From positions 1,302,001-1,366,000 of the forward strand of contig NW_017264195.1 of NCBI RefSeq assembly GCF_001619985.1: 64,000 bases of DNA, written 5' to 3'. Numbering within the stretch: position 1 is the first letter of the stretch; each line of letters opens with the position of its first letter. The notes below the pieces were generated by a model. That model was given only the letters and a program-made list of their open reading frames with translations, ran no database searches and was not told where the DNA came from. Source of the stretch: Xylona heveae TC161 (Eukaryota; Ascomycota; Xylonomycetes; Xylonales; Xylonaceae). Below are positions 11,312 to 24,161 of this stretch, one piece after another. Made by a program: the position numbers and the translations under genes.

Positions 11312-13050
11312 CTTTTTTTTTTTTTTTTCCTTTTTTGAGTCTCCAGATTGGGGATAGCTAGTTATTGCACATCTACGTTCCAAAACGTTTTGCAAACTTC
11401 AGGTGGACATTGTGTCTAACCATGGCTCTGCTGTATTAGAGTACAGCCAGTAGAACTTTTGAGCGGTTCAAGAGTCTTGGCGGGCTAACATATTGTTTTC
11501 ACAAAGAGTTGGAGAGACGAGCAAGTTCCGATTGCTGTTACTGGTTTTGATACGCAAGCGTGGGCGATAAACCCTAGAAGTATCAAAGTTGCGATTACGT
11601 CATATATTGTTCAGTTTCCTCCGGCCATCGTCGTCGTGTCAGGAAACCTTTGAGGAAATTCAATTGACTCCTATCCAGTTCATATATTTCTTTTCATCCA
11701 CAGCGATAAGCCTCGAAACGTGTCTTCAAAACCACATGAAATACTTTGAAGTGTCCAAATAACTCTTTTGGCTGAGCCTGCTCTCTCGACATTGGAAATC
11801 CACTAGAGCAGAGCCCTAACCACCGGACCGAAGTCGCACTACTCCCCTAACCCGCTTAAGTTAGCGTGGCATGCTTTTTACTGTCTGCCGCCGTCAGGTA
11901 CCTCGACCGAACGCCCTTGTTTTTCGCCGGCTTGGACGGTTAACCAAGGGCTGCAAAACAAAGCACAGAATTTCGGCATGTCAGAGCATGAAAATGCAAG
12001 GCCGGCTGGTTGATCTATAGTTTAATTTTCCTGGAAAGTTATTACAGTAGCAGCCTTAACACAGGAGTCAGCCCTACCCTAAACATGCGTCTCCATAATT
12101 TCTTTCGCAAGTTGGCTGTTGTGGGATCAAAGAAAATTCTAGCGAGTCGCGAAGGACAGACCATCTGGAGTGGAGGAAGGGTCTCAGGTACAAAGGTACC
12201 TTGCATCGAACACGCCGAGAAGCGACCAAACTAGGAGCCGCGGCAAAAGTTTACAGCCAGATATGCACGCGACCAGTAAAAAACGACGTCAAGGAATATA
12301 ATCTAGATATGGCTTCTTGTATTACGAACAGAATTCAATTGTTGACGTTTTGAATTGCATATTTTGCACATAGATACCACCCTCATAATAATAACTCCCT
12401 ACATCAATGCCAAATAAACTGCTTGGAGAGCGAGGAGGAAGAGCTGAGGGTTGAAATGCAATGTGGGGTAAGAGAACCGCAACATCCCAGGAAGACGGTC
12501 TTGGCTGAGAGTTCCTAGGCCCTCTTTTTGCCAGCAATGAGGGGACATCAGGACATCCATATGAAGGGCCTCGTCCTCGGCGCACACATAAGGTGACTTA
12601 CCTGATGTGTCCGTCACCCTCCCTCGTTCCGAAAAGGCCAAACTAAAAAGATCGTCAATTACTTTCGTCTTCGCCTCGCTTCGGGCTTGACCGACCCGCC
12701 GATGAAAATGAATCCCGGTCTTATATCGCCCACATTTCAAAGGGTTTTTGCAATCAACCTAAATCCTCCTACGGCAAAGACACCTGCTCGGCAGAGACAC
12801 CTGGGAAAGAGCGTTGTCCAGGACATGGAGAGATAAGGTACGAAGCTTACTACCTTCTGCTGGATATCCTCGTACATTGGACGGGCCTCAGGAAAAAATG
12901 TGTTCGCATTCGTAACACTACCTGCGCATCCTGCCGAATTATCCTCCTGCCCTGCATTGGCTTCATTAAAATCCCCCTGGCATTTCCGCATCTTGGCATA
13001 TCAGCAATTCACAAGCTGACAAGCTAGGGAATCAAGCCTTTTCATCCAGC
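11312..13050. other. intergenic region upstream of the nucleoside transporter
   Basis: This 1.7 kb stretch starts with a T-run just after the MFS stop and ends at the nucleoside transporter start. Minus-strand frames at 12322-12740 and 12737-12991 overlap each other without a recognisable domain. A tRNA-like fragment near 11805-11850 was examined and rejected. I see no supported gene. Confidence 0.5.
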
Positions 13051-15286
13051 ATGCATTCCCATGAGCACACGCCAGGTCCTTCTGGCCACAACGCATCCAG
13101 CCAGCACAATGTTGTACCAAACCTCGATCCGGCTCTAGATACCTCTCGAGAACATCGCCACCCGCATCTGCATCACGATGCCTTTGCCGTGCAGGGACGC
13201 GAGGAAAACGTCGCATATACTGCAGGAACGACTTTTGAAAAGAGCGCAATCCCAGATGCAAGCCCGCGCGATCACGGTTTGCACCAGCAGCATGTCTCAG
13301 ACGAAAAGGCTGCTGAAATGAGTGATGCGGAACGAGGGGAGGCTATCAGCCCAATTCGCACCGGAGAAACGCTTACCCATCAACGTTATACGTTGGCGAG
13401 TCTGTACCGCCGATATGCGATTTTTGTACACCTTTTTATTTGGCTTGGCTTCACCGGGTGAGGATCACACTTATTCCTTTGACATCAATACTGCTCCAAT
13501 CTAGCACGGGTTTTGCCCTTGGATTTCGGGCGCTCAAGCTACCGTGCTCGTGGCCCACGTGCACGAAGACGTTGCCGAAGCCTGGCTAACGCTTGTGGAC
13601 GACAGATGGTGGATCGCGGGGTTAATTCTTCACCGTTATGACATCGGCTGGATTAAACCCTTTCTGCTATGGCTCGCCATCACGCTTCGTCTAATCTTTT
13701 TCCACGTCCCCATCACCATTGTGTCGAGACCAATGCGTTGGGTTTGGCATCAAACGGGAATCCGCTTCGTGTCCTACTTGCCTGAAAAGTCAAGGACGCC
13801 CCTTGCGGCTCTTCTGGTGGTTGCCGTGATCCTAATTGGATCTTTTGTTACCGAAGAGACGGCGGACAATACCCGAGCCAACCGGGCCGTAAGCCTGTTT
13901 GGCATTGTTGTATTCTTGACTTTGCTGTGGGCCACGTCAAGGAACCGGAAGAAGATTGTATGGCATACTGTGATAACGGGAATGCTCTTTCAGTTCATCA
14001 TTGCCCTCTTCGTGCTGCGAACCAAGGCCGGATACGACATCTTCAGCTTCGTTTCTGAATTGGCCAGGGATCTCCTTGGTTTTGCGGATCAAGGAACCAC
14101 ATTTTTGACAGCCGATTACGTCCCGGAGCTGGGATGGTTCTTGGTCTCGGTCATTCCCGCCATCATTTTCTTCGTCTCCTTTGTTCAGCTGGTAAGATAA
14201 AAACCACACCTTGCTTCTTGGGCCGCTATTGCCCAATAATCAACACGGGAAACGAATACTGACATGTACCCAAATAGCTGTTCTACTGGGGCGTGCTGCA
14301 ATGGTGCATTGGAAAATGTGCCATTTTCTTCCACTGGTCCATGCGCGTGTCAGGTGCTGAGGCGCTGGTCGCCGCCGCGTCGCCATTCATTGGCCAAGGA
14401 GAATCAGCCATGCTGATCAAGCCTTTTGTGGCGCATCTCACCAAGGCCGAGATTCACCAGGTCATGACGTCCGGTTTTGCTACCATTGCCGGTAGTGTCT
14501 TAGTTGCCTACATCAAGAAGGGTGTCAATGGGCAGGCTTTAATCTCATCCTGCGTGATGAGTATCCCGGCAAGCTTAGCCGTGAGTAAGCTGCGGTACCC
14601 CGAGGACGAAGAAACCCTCACCAGTGGTCGATGTGTCATCCCAGATGATGACGAGCATCGCGCAGTGAATGTGCTCCACGCTTTCACGAACGGCGCCTGG
14701 CTGGGTATCAAGATTGCGGCCATGATGGTAACCAATCTTCTCTGCATCATTGCCCTGGTTCATCTCGTCGATGCTCTTCTCACGTGGTGGGGCCACTATT
14801 TGAACATTAACCACCCGACCTTGACCATTGAAACTCTTCTCGGATACGTATGCTATCCTATTGCCTTTCTTCTTGGTGTTCCCCGCCAAAATGGAGATTT
14901 GCTCAAAGTTGGACGGCTCATTGGCGAGAAGATTGTTCTCGTAAGCTGCAATCCCCCCCTTTCCCCCAGGAAGATTTCAGCACAGCCATTGACAATTTTT
15001 TTTACAGAATGAATTTATCGCCTATACCGACCTGCTGAAGACGGATTTGGCCCCTCGCTCTCGCCTGATTGTCACTTATGCGCTCTGCGGATTTGCCAAC
15101 CTCGGCTCTTTGGGAACCCAAATCGGTGTCCTCTCGCAGGTCGCCCCCGGCCGCAGCGGTGACATTTCGCGAGTCGCTGTGTCTGCTTTGTTTTCTGGCG
15201 TGCTCTCGACTTTTATCAGTGCCAGCATTGCCGGTCTGCTTGTCACTGATCAGGCCGCCTTTACTTCGTCCTCCGCGCCGTCATAA
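13051..15286 (+). CDS. concentrative nucleoside transporter (CNT/SLC28)
   Basis: The product is a membrane symporter predicted to take up nucleosides driven by H+ or Na+. The N-terminal 120 residues are hydrophilic and His-rich. The membrane part starts with RRYAIFVHLFIWLGFTG and, after the first intron, WWIAGLILHR. The transport core shows GQGESAMLIKPF and the HQVMTSGFATIAGSVLVAY block, with GNLGT-like FANLGSLGTQIGVLS near the C-terminus, all CNT hallmarks. Exons are 13051-13457, 13606-14191, 14278-14940 and 15008-15286, giving 644 residues. The first acceptor was placed at 13605, not at the nearer AG at 13504, because only the former keeps phase and joins the conserved FTG-WWIAG segment; a CTAAC branch site sits upstream of it. 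Confidence 0.9.
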
Positions 15287-16182
15287 ACCATAAGTGGATA
15301 TTTGCAACTACGGCATCATTTTCTTCTGTTAGCATACTGCTTTTTGGTGTATCGGTCTGGCTTGTTTTCTCTTTGTACGTCTGCCTATGAGCGGCTACAA
15401 CATGTTTGGTGTTAAGGTGCCGGGTTTTGGAATAGCATTTTTGAAGAGTCAAACTATTTCTTGCTCTCCCCTCTGGGCCTCGAAATAGTCTTGTTGTCAT
15501 TCTTTTACATTTTTGCATGATATGAATGCTTGGCGTCTAAAATAGCAGATTTTTTATCGTCATGTACATTGCATCTTTTCATCACATTTTTATACATTCA
15601 TTGTACTGCATATCCAGCATAGCATCTTTTGCTTTATCATCTCTTGGCATTTACAGCCTAGACAAGATTAGAAATCAATCCAATTAGACACAAGGTCATG
15701 AGGAACAGTATTGGAAAAGTACACTGAAAGGACCCATAGATCGATGATGTAAGAAATATATGTCGATAACGTAAAGTACACAAGGTAGATACATATCGAC
15801 AAGGTACATATCCCCGAAGTATTGAAGCTAACTAAGCAATTCGCTGAAAAAGAGACAAAACAGACAATGAAGAGTAACATGATGTAGAGAAAGTCCCCAC
15901 GGAAAGGAAAGCGAAGCATTCACAGGGAAATAGCGACGCGCTGACGTCCGGACGATTTATCGACAGAGTGAAGGAGAGAAAAAAATGGGAGGAGAAACGA
16001 GAAGGAGGGAAACAGGGAAGGGAGAAAGATGGAAAGGTAGGGAGGATAGAGTGAAGGAAAGTGGAATAATTACAATGAAAATGTATGTAAATACGACCAA
16101 AAGGATGATAGGTATGTAAGTACGACCAAAGGGGATGGATAGCTAAGGTAGGTATACAATATACACAAGAAGATGAAAAGGT
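15287..16182. other. intergenic region between convergent genes
   Basis: About 0.9 kb of 3' flank lies between the nucleoside transporter (+) and the DUF155 gene (-). It is AT-rich up to about 15900 and purine-rich after that. No supported gene or RNA. Confidence 0.5.
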
Positions 16183-18185
16183 TCAAATCAAGTCGCTGCC
16201 GCTGCCGCTGCTGAAAAGGAGGGCGGATTTTGATCTGGTCGAGAGCATGCCGAAGCGGATGAGCACTTCGGAGCAAGTGACGCCAATGGAAATGACAATG
16301 AGGACGATGATGATCCAAGTCAGGCCTGTAACGGGGTTGGCAGCTAGTCAGCATATTGTTCCAGGTTGTGATAAGGACAGAACAAGACAAAAGGTTTAAA
16401 AAAACGTACGAGACATCTTCTTATCGGCAATGGCATCGGTAAGGATTGCGGCAAGGTCGAGAAAGACGCGACAACGCTCGTTCAGGACTTGGATACGCGG
16501 CTTGATCTCAAGGTATTCTGCGCGGTAAACATTAGTATGGCAATCTGACAGCTGGAATCTCCTGATCGAATGCAACATACCCCTGACGGCAAAGTATAGA
16601 GGGTGTAGAGTTGGCTCGCTGTCCCAGAAAAAGTTGGGTACGTCGAGCATGTTGGACGCTGGTATCAACACTGTTAGATAGTATTGCAAGAATTTCATGT
16701 TCGACAAAACTTACAAAGATTGACATCCACGCGACTCTTGAATAGCCGGCCAAGAATCCTCATGACCTCTTCTCTTGTCATGCCCAGGTGACCCGTCAGA
16801 GCAAGCCGGCGAGGAACATATTGCGCTTCGAGCATGGTATTCGCCATTCTCTCCTCGAAAAAGGACAACTTGGTGCTCTGCGCAATAGCATGCGACATGG
16901 CCAGCTTGATCATGTGGTCTCCCGAGCGCAGAGTGATCATGTCATTAAACACCCGTGGCCTTGGAATCTCCGGGCGGTACTCGAAATGGAATTCCTCCGT
17001 TTCAAAATCTTCCTCGCGCTGTGGGCGGTATGCTAGCGACAGGCCAGTCTCGGATTCAGAAAAGGTCAAGTCGGCAAGGATATCCTTTTCCTGCTTCTCG
17101 GAAAAGTTCCAAAACACTACGACGCCATATGTGAAGACAAACATTTCAGCAAAGCTGAGTGCATCTGGAGCTATTCGGGCTGGTGAATCGGAGCGCGTAG
17201 AGTCCCGTCGGCCACCCGCACCTCCACTGTCACTCTCTTCGGGTCGTCCCTGGCGATCACCGTCAACACCATCATGGTAGTCGTGATGGTGGTCTGCATC
17301 TTGATCATCATGATCACGATGCTGGAGGGGACTCTCGCGTCCGCCGGCTTCTTCCCCTCCCTTGACGCCATACTGTGCCGCATCCTCAAAGTATCCTTCT
17401 CGGTACGTTCGCTGCTCGCTTCTTTCAATCTCCTCGTCGAGCACCGCTTTTCCTCCCGGACTCTTGATCACCGGACTGCTTCGTATTCGATAGCCATCTG
17501 AGCCAGGAAGTAATGGCAAATGATATGCAGTATAGAGACAATCGTCGTAGAGTTTGGTCTTTGCGCCATGCTTGTCCTTTACGAAGCTCGCTGTCAGCTT
17601 CGTCTTGAACGCCTGCGCGGTACAGTACGCCGTGACACGCGGTAGCTTCTCGGCCCGGCTCGCCTTGGGAAGCCGTTCGGCATAGGATTTTGCTCTCGAG
17701 CTGGGGAATGTGCGGCGTGCTTCCTCGTCATCTCGTAGAGGCGCAGCTTCGTTGTCGACACCAAAGTCTGCTTCTGCCCCCGTCTCATCCTCCTCCGCCA
17801 GCTCCGGTAAAAGAACAAGCTTTTCCGAAAGCTTCGTCGAACGCGATGGCATATGCTGCGGAGTCAGTCGGGCTAGTAGTCTTGGATCTCCTCGAATGGC
17901 CGGTCGTGGACCGGCAGCGACTGGTCGACGGCCTGGCGGACCGCGCTGCTGCTGCGAGGGGATTTCACTTGCATATTGCAGCACATTATCGACACTGATG
18001 AGGCGTGTTGTCGATCTTGGTTCTCTCGCAGGCTGCCGGGGCCGAGCTCGCCGCTGCTGTTCCCTAGAATCGGTGACCTAGAAACGCCGGATATCAGAAT
18101 TATCCTCTGATAGTTTTCTTCTGAGCGATTGACGTCTTACCAGCACAGATGGCCCCCGCTTTGCCCCAAGGCCAGTAGAAGCCAT
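16183..18185 (-). CDS. DUF155/RMND1-family membrane protein (Rmd8/Sif-like)
   Basis: The protein belongs to the YagE/DUF155 family, which includes yeast Rmd1 and Rmd8, fission yeast Sad1-interacting factors and human RMND1. The molecular role in fungi is poorly defined. The domain spans about residues 325-530: FAEMFVFTYGVVVFWNF, then PEIPRPRVFNDMITLRSGDH, MSHAIAQSTKLSFFEER, NFFWDSEPTLHPLY and YLEIKPRIQVLNERC. It ends in a single membrane anchor (LTWIIIVLIVISIGVTCSEV, about 534-553). The N-terminal 320 residues are disordered and contain a His/Asp-rich stretch encoded near 17260-17310. Exons are 18185-18141, 18077-16715, 16658-16581, 16517-16410 and 16325-16183, giving 578 residues. The 45-base first exon supplies the only good start (MASTGLGAKRG). 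Confidence 0.88.
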
Positions 18186-21100
18186 TTTGTTTCCAGTATT
18201 AGGCACCGTGAGAGGGTGCAATAATGCGAGGATGTTTTACTGATCAAGCTTTGATGAGGTTATTGAGGCTACGTATTGAGACTCATCTTTCGGTTGCGAT
18301 ATATCTAGCGTGGACGTCATAGTGCGGTACACATTTATGCATCTCTAGCGACCGCGTACGAACCGTAGTTGGCTTGGTCTGGGGTAATACTGCAAGCAGT
18401 CAATGCTGGTGAACCATATGCTGAGGATATCATAACTGTCACTGATATGGGGTTTTTAATGGACTGTTAAATCTCAAGCAATTGAATATTCAACAATGCC
18501 GACTCATTCCTCCTTCCAGTTCACCTGCTTTAATCGACCCTCTGAAGTATCCCGTATTCCTTCGCATAGCAAAACTCTAGCTTAATATTTGCTTCATTCC
18601 TTTTCTCCCTCTATTTTTTTCTTATTTCGTATTTCTTTTTATCCTTTTATTATTTTTCCCTTCTCTGTCTTCCATATCTCCTTCTCCTTAATTCCATTTC
18701 CTTTTTTATCCGTATTTTTAATTCTTTCCATTTCCCATTTCCTATTCTTCAACCAGTATCCTCGACATGTCAAATAAACCACCCCGAGGACTATAACTCA
18801 TTTCACTCCTCTGCTGCAAACTTGCGTAGATCTTCCATTGGTATATCATCCAATGCCTTTTCATTCGTGGCACTCAGCACGACTCTAAGTCAGATTAGCA
18901 TTCCATTCTCTATCTTCTTTCTGTCTCCCCTTCTGTCTTTAGCTCTCCCGCTTTGTGTCTCCCCTCCCTTCTCTTCCTCCTCTATGCTTGTTTGCAATAC
19001 ATAACAAATACAAAAAAATCACATACCTTGGAACAACATCATCGTTATCACCCTTTCTTGCCAATAGTGCTTCCTTCCATCTACTCGCACAAAGACACCA
19101 TCTACACCCGCCCTTGAGCCCAATCGATCGTAGGTCGTTTCCGCGAGACGCAGAAAAATCAAGAAATTGATCCGTCAGGATTCCTATATTGTCAGTGAAT
19201 CAGTGACTCAGCTGTTTCATTATTTCCTTGTTTCCTTGTTCACTCTTCTTTCTCTTATTTTTCTGTTTTTTATTTTTCTTTTCTTTTCTTTTCTTTTCTT
19301 TTCTTTTTGTTTTCTTTTTGTTTTTTTGTTTTTTGTTTTGCTTTCTTTTTTCCCTTCTGGCTGTATTTTCATCCACTCCTCGCACTGTACACCCTTCCAC
19401 CACATCATGTACAATACACTATACACCATACGCTGAAACTGTAAACATACCAGCAACAGAATGATTCCCGACATCTCCACGTGGAGTCTCGCAATATCCC
19501 GATCTCGTAAACCCAGTCACTGGATTCAGCGAATGGACAGCCAGCGGCTTCTTGAATACTGGATCCAGATCTCATCGTTAGTGATTGCATCCATTGTTGA
19601 ACTGTCTTTGGGTGTAACACTGTAACACTTTAGCCGTGTATTGTCTGTTCTCATCCCATGTTCCTGTTTGACATGCTACATTGTCGTTGCATATTCCCAT
19701 ATTCCCATATTCTCATATATTCATAGGAACCATAACATACTTGGTATCTTCCTCCTCCTCTTAATCTCGTTTTACTTCTTTCTTTTATTTTTCTTTTCTC
19801 TTTTTATTTATATTTTTTGTTTTCTGTTTTCTGTTTTCTGTTTTCTCTTTTTATTTATTTATTTTGTTTTCTTTTCTTTTCATCTCATCTCATTTCATTT
19901 CATTTTATTCAACTTCATTATTTGTTTTCGAAGTACGGGAAGTGAGGTAGAAGAGAACTCAGAACTCAGAAAACAAAACCCAAAACCCAAAACCCAACGA
20001 ACCCTAACAAAAGAAACTTGAAAGGCAGGGCGCAGGGAAAAAGAGATGGGACAGAGTCAGACAGGTCACATACCATTCAAGCTCTTTGATCTTGCAGCCA
20101 TACTCTATGCCGTCCTGTGTTGATGAATTGATGAATCGATGATAGCGTTGACGGTGGACGGTGGACCTGTGGACCTGTGGTATACTGTATACTGTATACT
20201 GTATGACTGTATGACTGTATGTCCGTTGAAATATATCCGTTGACAATCTAAAAGTAGTGAGTAGTGATACAAGCGGGAGTTTAATATGTTATAACTTAAG
20301 TTACTTAACAGGTTAAAAGGTGGTGAGTCGTGAGTCGTGAGTCGTGACGTTATGACTTGCCATGGACCCATGGTGGAGTCGGGGTACGGTGGACTCTGTA
20401 GAGCTGGCCCTCGGCCCTAACTACCTTACCTATGGTAGGTAGGTAGGTATGATAGGTAAAATACTTAGCTTCCGCTGTTTACCTTACCTTGACTAAATAC
20501 CTAAGGTACCTACCCACCTACGTAAAGGTAAGCACCTTTTAATTATCTACAGTACCTCTGTACGCAGGCACGGGGGTCTTATGGGACGGACGGACTAGCT
20601 GCAAACCCAAGTCTCAACGCCCTTCGCCCTTCACCCTTCGCCCCTCGCCCCTCAACGCCCGCTCAAAAGCAGAGAAAAGAGAAAATCATATACAAGTCGA
20701 CGGGCATCGTAGAGCTTGGGTGTGATATATAGCTACCTTAAACCCGAGGTATATGGATAATATATTACAACCAAGATGAACGTACAACCTACTACAACCT
20801 ACAACTTAAAAAACAACCTACAACCTACAACCTACAGTATAAAACGACCTACAAATCAACTTTTACCTACAGAGTACCTTCAAGACACGATAAATCTACA
20901 ATCTACAATCTACATCGACAAAGACACAGAAGACGGGTTAGATAATAATCAAAAGGGCCTATAAAATCAAGACTTTACAGAAAAGCCTTCACAGAAAAGA
21001 CCTCACGTAGAAAAATCGTATTGATTCAATTTGTTCCTGGCTAATCGAATAAAAGGACGTCAAGGTAAAAACATATGTATGTATGCAACTGTTTCCGCGC

Positions 21101-21636
21101 CGGGAAAACTATCCTGGGACTATTGGACAAATCCCTTCCTTGACCTATGTTCTCTGTTTTCTTTTTCTCTCCAAATAATTTTTTTTCCGCCACCGCTAAC
21201 ATGCTCGATGGGGTCTCGAACGAATTGATTCCCAAGTAATTTTTTTTCTTTCTTTTTTCTTGAATGCTCATTGTCCTTCTCCAGAAGTGACTAAATAAAA
21301 GTAAAAGGGAGAGAGAGAGAGAGGCACGTCAGCTTTGGGGGGCTCAGAGCATTGTAGAATAAAATACAAAAAAAAGTGGGTGGCAAGTTTTGAGACCAAT
21401 TCCCAACGCCTAATTCCATGCAAGGAAGGTATGCAATCTACTTTGAGGCTGATAAAACAAGACACAAGCGAAAAGAGAGAGAAAAAAAAAGGACTGTTTG
21501 CTAGTAATAATCAAGAATGAGAATTCCTGGGCTGCATGTCCAATCAGTGGCACTGCTGGTGTAGAGGTCTCGCAGCGAGACAAATCAACATGTGTAGCCA
21601 CATCACACCAATGGATAGTGTTAATAGCAAAGAAGA
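18186..21636. promoter_or_regulatory. 3.4 kb non-coding region rich in simple repeats
   Basis: This lies between the 5' end of the DUF155 gene and the 3' end of the ELL gene, both on the minus strand. From about 18590 to 19370 it is strongly pyrimidine-rich on the plus strand; from 19260 to 20930 it is packed with short tandem repeats. Apparent frames of 60-126 codons here are products of the low-complexity sequence. No supported gene. Confidence 0.6.
19261..20935. repeat. cluster of microsatellite and tandem repeats
   Basis: Separate short arrays lie close together: a TTTTC-type array at 19261-19345, TTTTCTG units near 19815-19845, three AAAACCC units at 19975-19995, TATACTG units then TATGACTG units at 20180-20221, CGTGAGT units at 20322-20347, TAGGTA/TACCTA palindromic blocks at 20418-20535, and ACAACCTAC units at 20782-20838. 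Different unit lengths point to independent slippage events and not to one transposon. Confidence 0.8.
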
Positions 21637-24161
21637 TCAAGGGCTGGATGCGGCTCTCGTAATCTCCATCTTCATAGCCGAAAGACGATGGTGCATCTCA
21701 GTCACTTGCTTCACCTTGTCGGCTGGCGGGTTGGCAGACACCAAGAGCTCTTGGTACAGCTTCGCATATTTGGCATAATACTCCTTGAACCTCTGCGCGA
21801 GTCGCAAGGTTTCATAATTCGAGGGAGGTGGAGTGACACTGCTGCTGCTGTCTGAGTTTGGGCTATTGATATGCTGTGGCTGATGTCGCTTCTTTTGCTC
21901 GCCTCGCGCAACTTCTCGAGCCGTAGTATGGTCATGAATTCCAGACTCAATGTCATTCGCTTTGCGCTTCAGCTTCGAATCCGAATTCTTGGTGGGGTCC
22001 GTGGCTGCCGCGGCAGACTTTCGCGCTGCTAGCTGTGTGATCTCACGAGACGCCATAAGCGGCGAAGAAGACGAAGAAGAAGAAGAAGTGGTTCCATTTG
22101 AGGCTTCGTTGGCATTCTCAAAATCAGAGGCATTAGTGGGAGGCGAGGAGCCTAACGGTGAAGGCTTGGAAGGATACGTATTCGACTTTCGACGAGTGTA
22201 TCCATTTCTCGAGTGGAGCGAACCCGAAGAACTTGAAGATTGGCTTGATTCAGACAGCTTTTGAGGCGAAGTGACATTTGACGCTGCCGAAGCTGGAGCA
22301 GGAGCAGGAGCTGATGCTGGTGCCTTTCGAGCGGCAGGTTTGGTGTTGGGTTTGGCGTTGGGTTTGCTGATTGGTTTTGCCTCGGGCTTGCTGGCTCCAT
22401 TTGCACGCGCAGGCTGAGAGAGCTTGCTGGCCTGTTTGGTGCCCTTAGCAGCTTCCTTGGCCTGAGGCTTCTCCTTGCGTTCATTCTCCTTCTTATCTGC
22501 CACTGGTCGCTGAGCCTTGGACGGATTTTTTCTTGCCGGCTCGGGCGCTGGGGCTTCCTTTTCTGGCTGCACGTCTCCAAAATCAATCTCCTCGTCCGAC
22601 TCCGTCACAAACTCTGCAGATTTCACCTTGGTGCCCGTCTTGCTTGGCTGTACCTTTTCGGGCGCCTCCACTTCCTTCGGCTTTGTCACAGGACGAGCGG
22701 CTTTTGGCGGGTTCTTTGACAAGAGGCGCTTGGATAACGCTTCCTTCTCGCTAACCTTCTTCTTTTTGATTGGGTCCTGGGAAGCAGATCGTACCATGGG
22801 CTCAGCTACTTTTGCATGGCTGGCGCCATTGGTCGGTTGTCGATCTACCCTTTCCTCGGAAGGTTTGCTGCTTGTGCCGCCTGCCTTGCTTTCTTCCGGA
22901 CGTTGAGCCTGAAGTTTAGGGGTTGCAGTCTTCGAGATTGGACCAGCGTGAAGATGAAGCTTTGACAAAACCTTGCCCTTGCCTCTTTCAGCGGCCGGTA
23001 AAAGCAGCTGCCAGAGCTTATCGTCTCGACCAAGCCTCATGCGGTCATATGCCGAGATAGCATTGTCAATCGCAGCCTGACGTACTTGCTGAGACGGGAA
23101 AGGAAATTTCCAGACGTCCAATTCCTTGAAGGCACGGTCGGTTAATTCCCAGGTGTCATTCACTCTGGAGGGCTTTCCAAACTTTTGCAACAGTTCAAGA
23201 ACATCGGCGGTCGAGGAGCGGGTTTGCTTGGCCAAGGCCTGCTCCGAGGCAGGGCGAGTAGCCAAAAGGTGAATGAGTGGCATACGCAAAGCTTGCATCT
23301 TTGCTGCTTTCGCACTTTGGGGAAGCGGTGCCGAAGTCAGAGACTGATGAGAAGGATTGTGGCTCGGCGAACGGGAAGCGCTTAGAGAAGGGCTCGCTGG
23401 CATCGATCGAGTAGTACCATTATTCAAGAGGCGCGGCGGTGCCTTTAGGAAAGCGGGAAGTTTGGAGGACTTTAGAGGAGGACGCTTGCCTGACTTGGCC
23501 GGAGGAAGCGATGAGCCGTCCTTGACGAAGAGAGTTCTACAGCCCAAGTAATGTCAGTTTTCACTTTTCAGGCACAGCGGAGTAGGTTTGGCGAGAACGT
23601 GTTCAGAATAACTCACTTTTTCGATTGCTTCTCTTCCTGAAGAGCAGCCATCTGGCTTTGAAGAGCCAGCATGGCAGCGTCAGCTCCTGCTGTCACTTCC
23701 TCGGCCTTTGGTAGCTCTAATCTGTGAGAGATGAGGCCCGCAAAGGTCAACTCCTTTGTCGTGTCGGAGGACACAGAGGTGTATAGCTCATTGCGGAATT
23801 GTTCTGCTGAGGCAGCGAGATCCAACGTTTTGGTACCATAGCGCAGAGTCTAGAGGGAGGTGAGGGAACGAATGTTAGCATCGTGACCCTTGTCTGGCGG
23901 AGACACGTGCGAGCTACAGAGCCCAGGGGAAATGGGAAATGGGAGTATTATTGTTATTGCTTTCCATACCGGAGATTTGCCAAACGACAGCTTAATTGGC
24001 TTGCCTGAACGAGAGCACCTGGCGAGTTCGGACACTATCTCTTCGTTGAGGTTCAGCCTCATGGCTTGGACAACCTGGGTTTGAGGTTTCGAGGCCCCGA
24101 TTTCCGTATCTGGAGCCCCCCGAAGAATGGCTCCAGATTCCGGAATCTTCATCGTAGCCAT
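21637..24161 (-). CDS. ell1: RNA polymerase II elongation factor ELL
   Basis: ELL suppresses pausing of RNA polymerase II and in fission yeast works with Eaf1. The product is 774 residues from exons 24161-23970, 23849-23617 and 23536-21637. The N-terminal beta-rich ELL domain is split over the first two introns (VQAMRLNLNEEIVSELARC, then TLRYGTKTLDL). A winged-helix segment follows at about residues 222-300 (MPLIHLLATRPASEQALAK ... VNDTWELTDRAFKELDVW). A long disordered Lys/Ser/Pro/Ala-rich linker takes up the middle. The last 55 residues (RLAQRFKEYYAKYAKLYQEL ... MHHRLSAMKMEI) match the occludin-ELL C-terminal helical domain. Donor, acceptor and branch signals (TGCTAAC before the 23850 acceptor) are good, and the start at 24161 is the first ATG in frame. 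Confidence 0.87.

Noticed and set aside
11805-11860. tRNA-like fragment on the minus strand (GGTCCGGTGGTTAGGGCTC resembles a D-arm)
   Set aside because: No matching acceptor stem, anticodon stem or T-loop follows at the right distance, so it cannot fold as a tRNA.
13505-13605. nearer splice acceptor at 13504 for the nucleoside transporter
   Set aside because: It puts the second exon out of phase with the conserved WWIAGLILHR segment; the acceptor at 13605 keeps phase and has a CTAAC branch site.
19975-19995. AAAACCC repeats followed by AACCCTAAC as an internal telomere remnant
   Set aside because: Three units of the wrong sequence and one chance CCCTAA do not make a TTAGGG array; the block fits the surrounding microsatellites.
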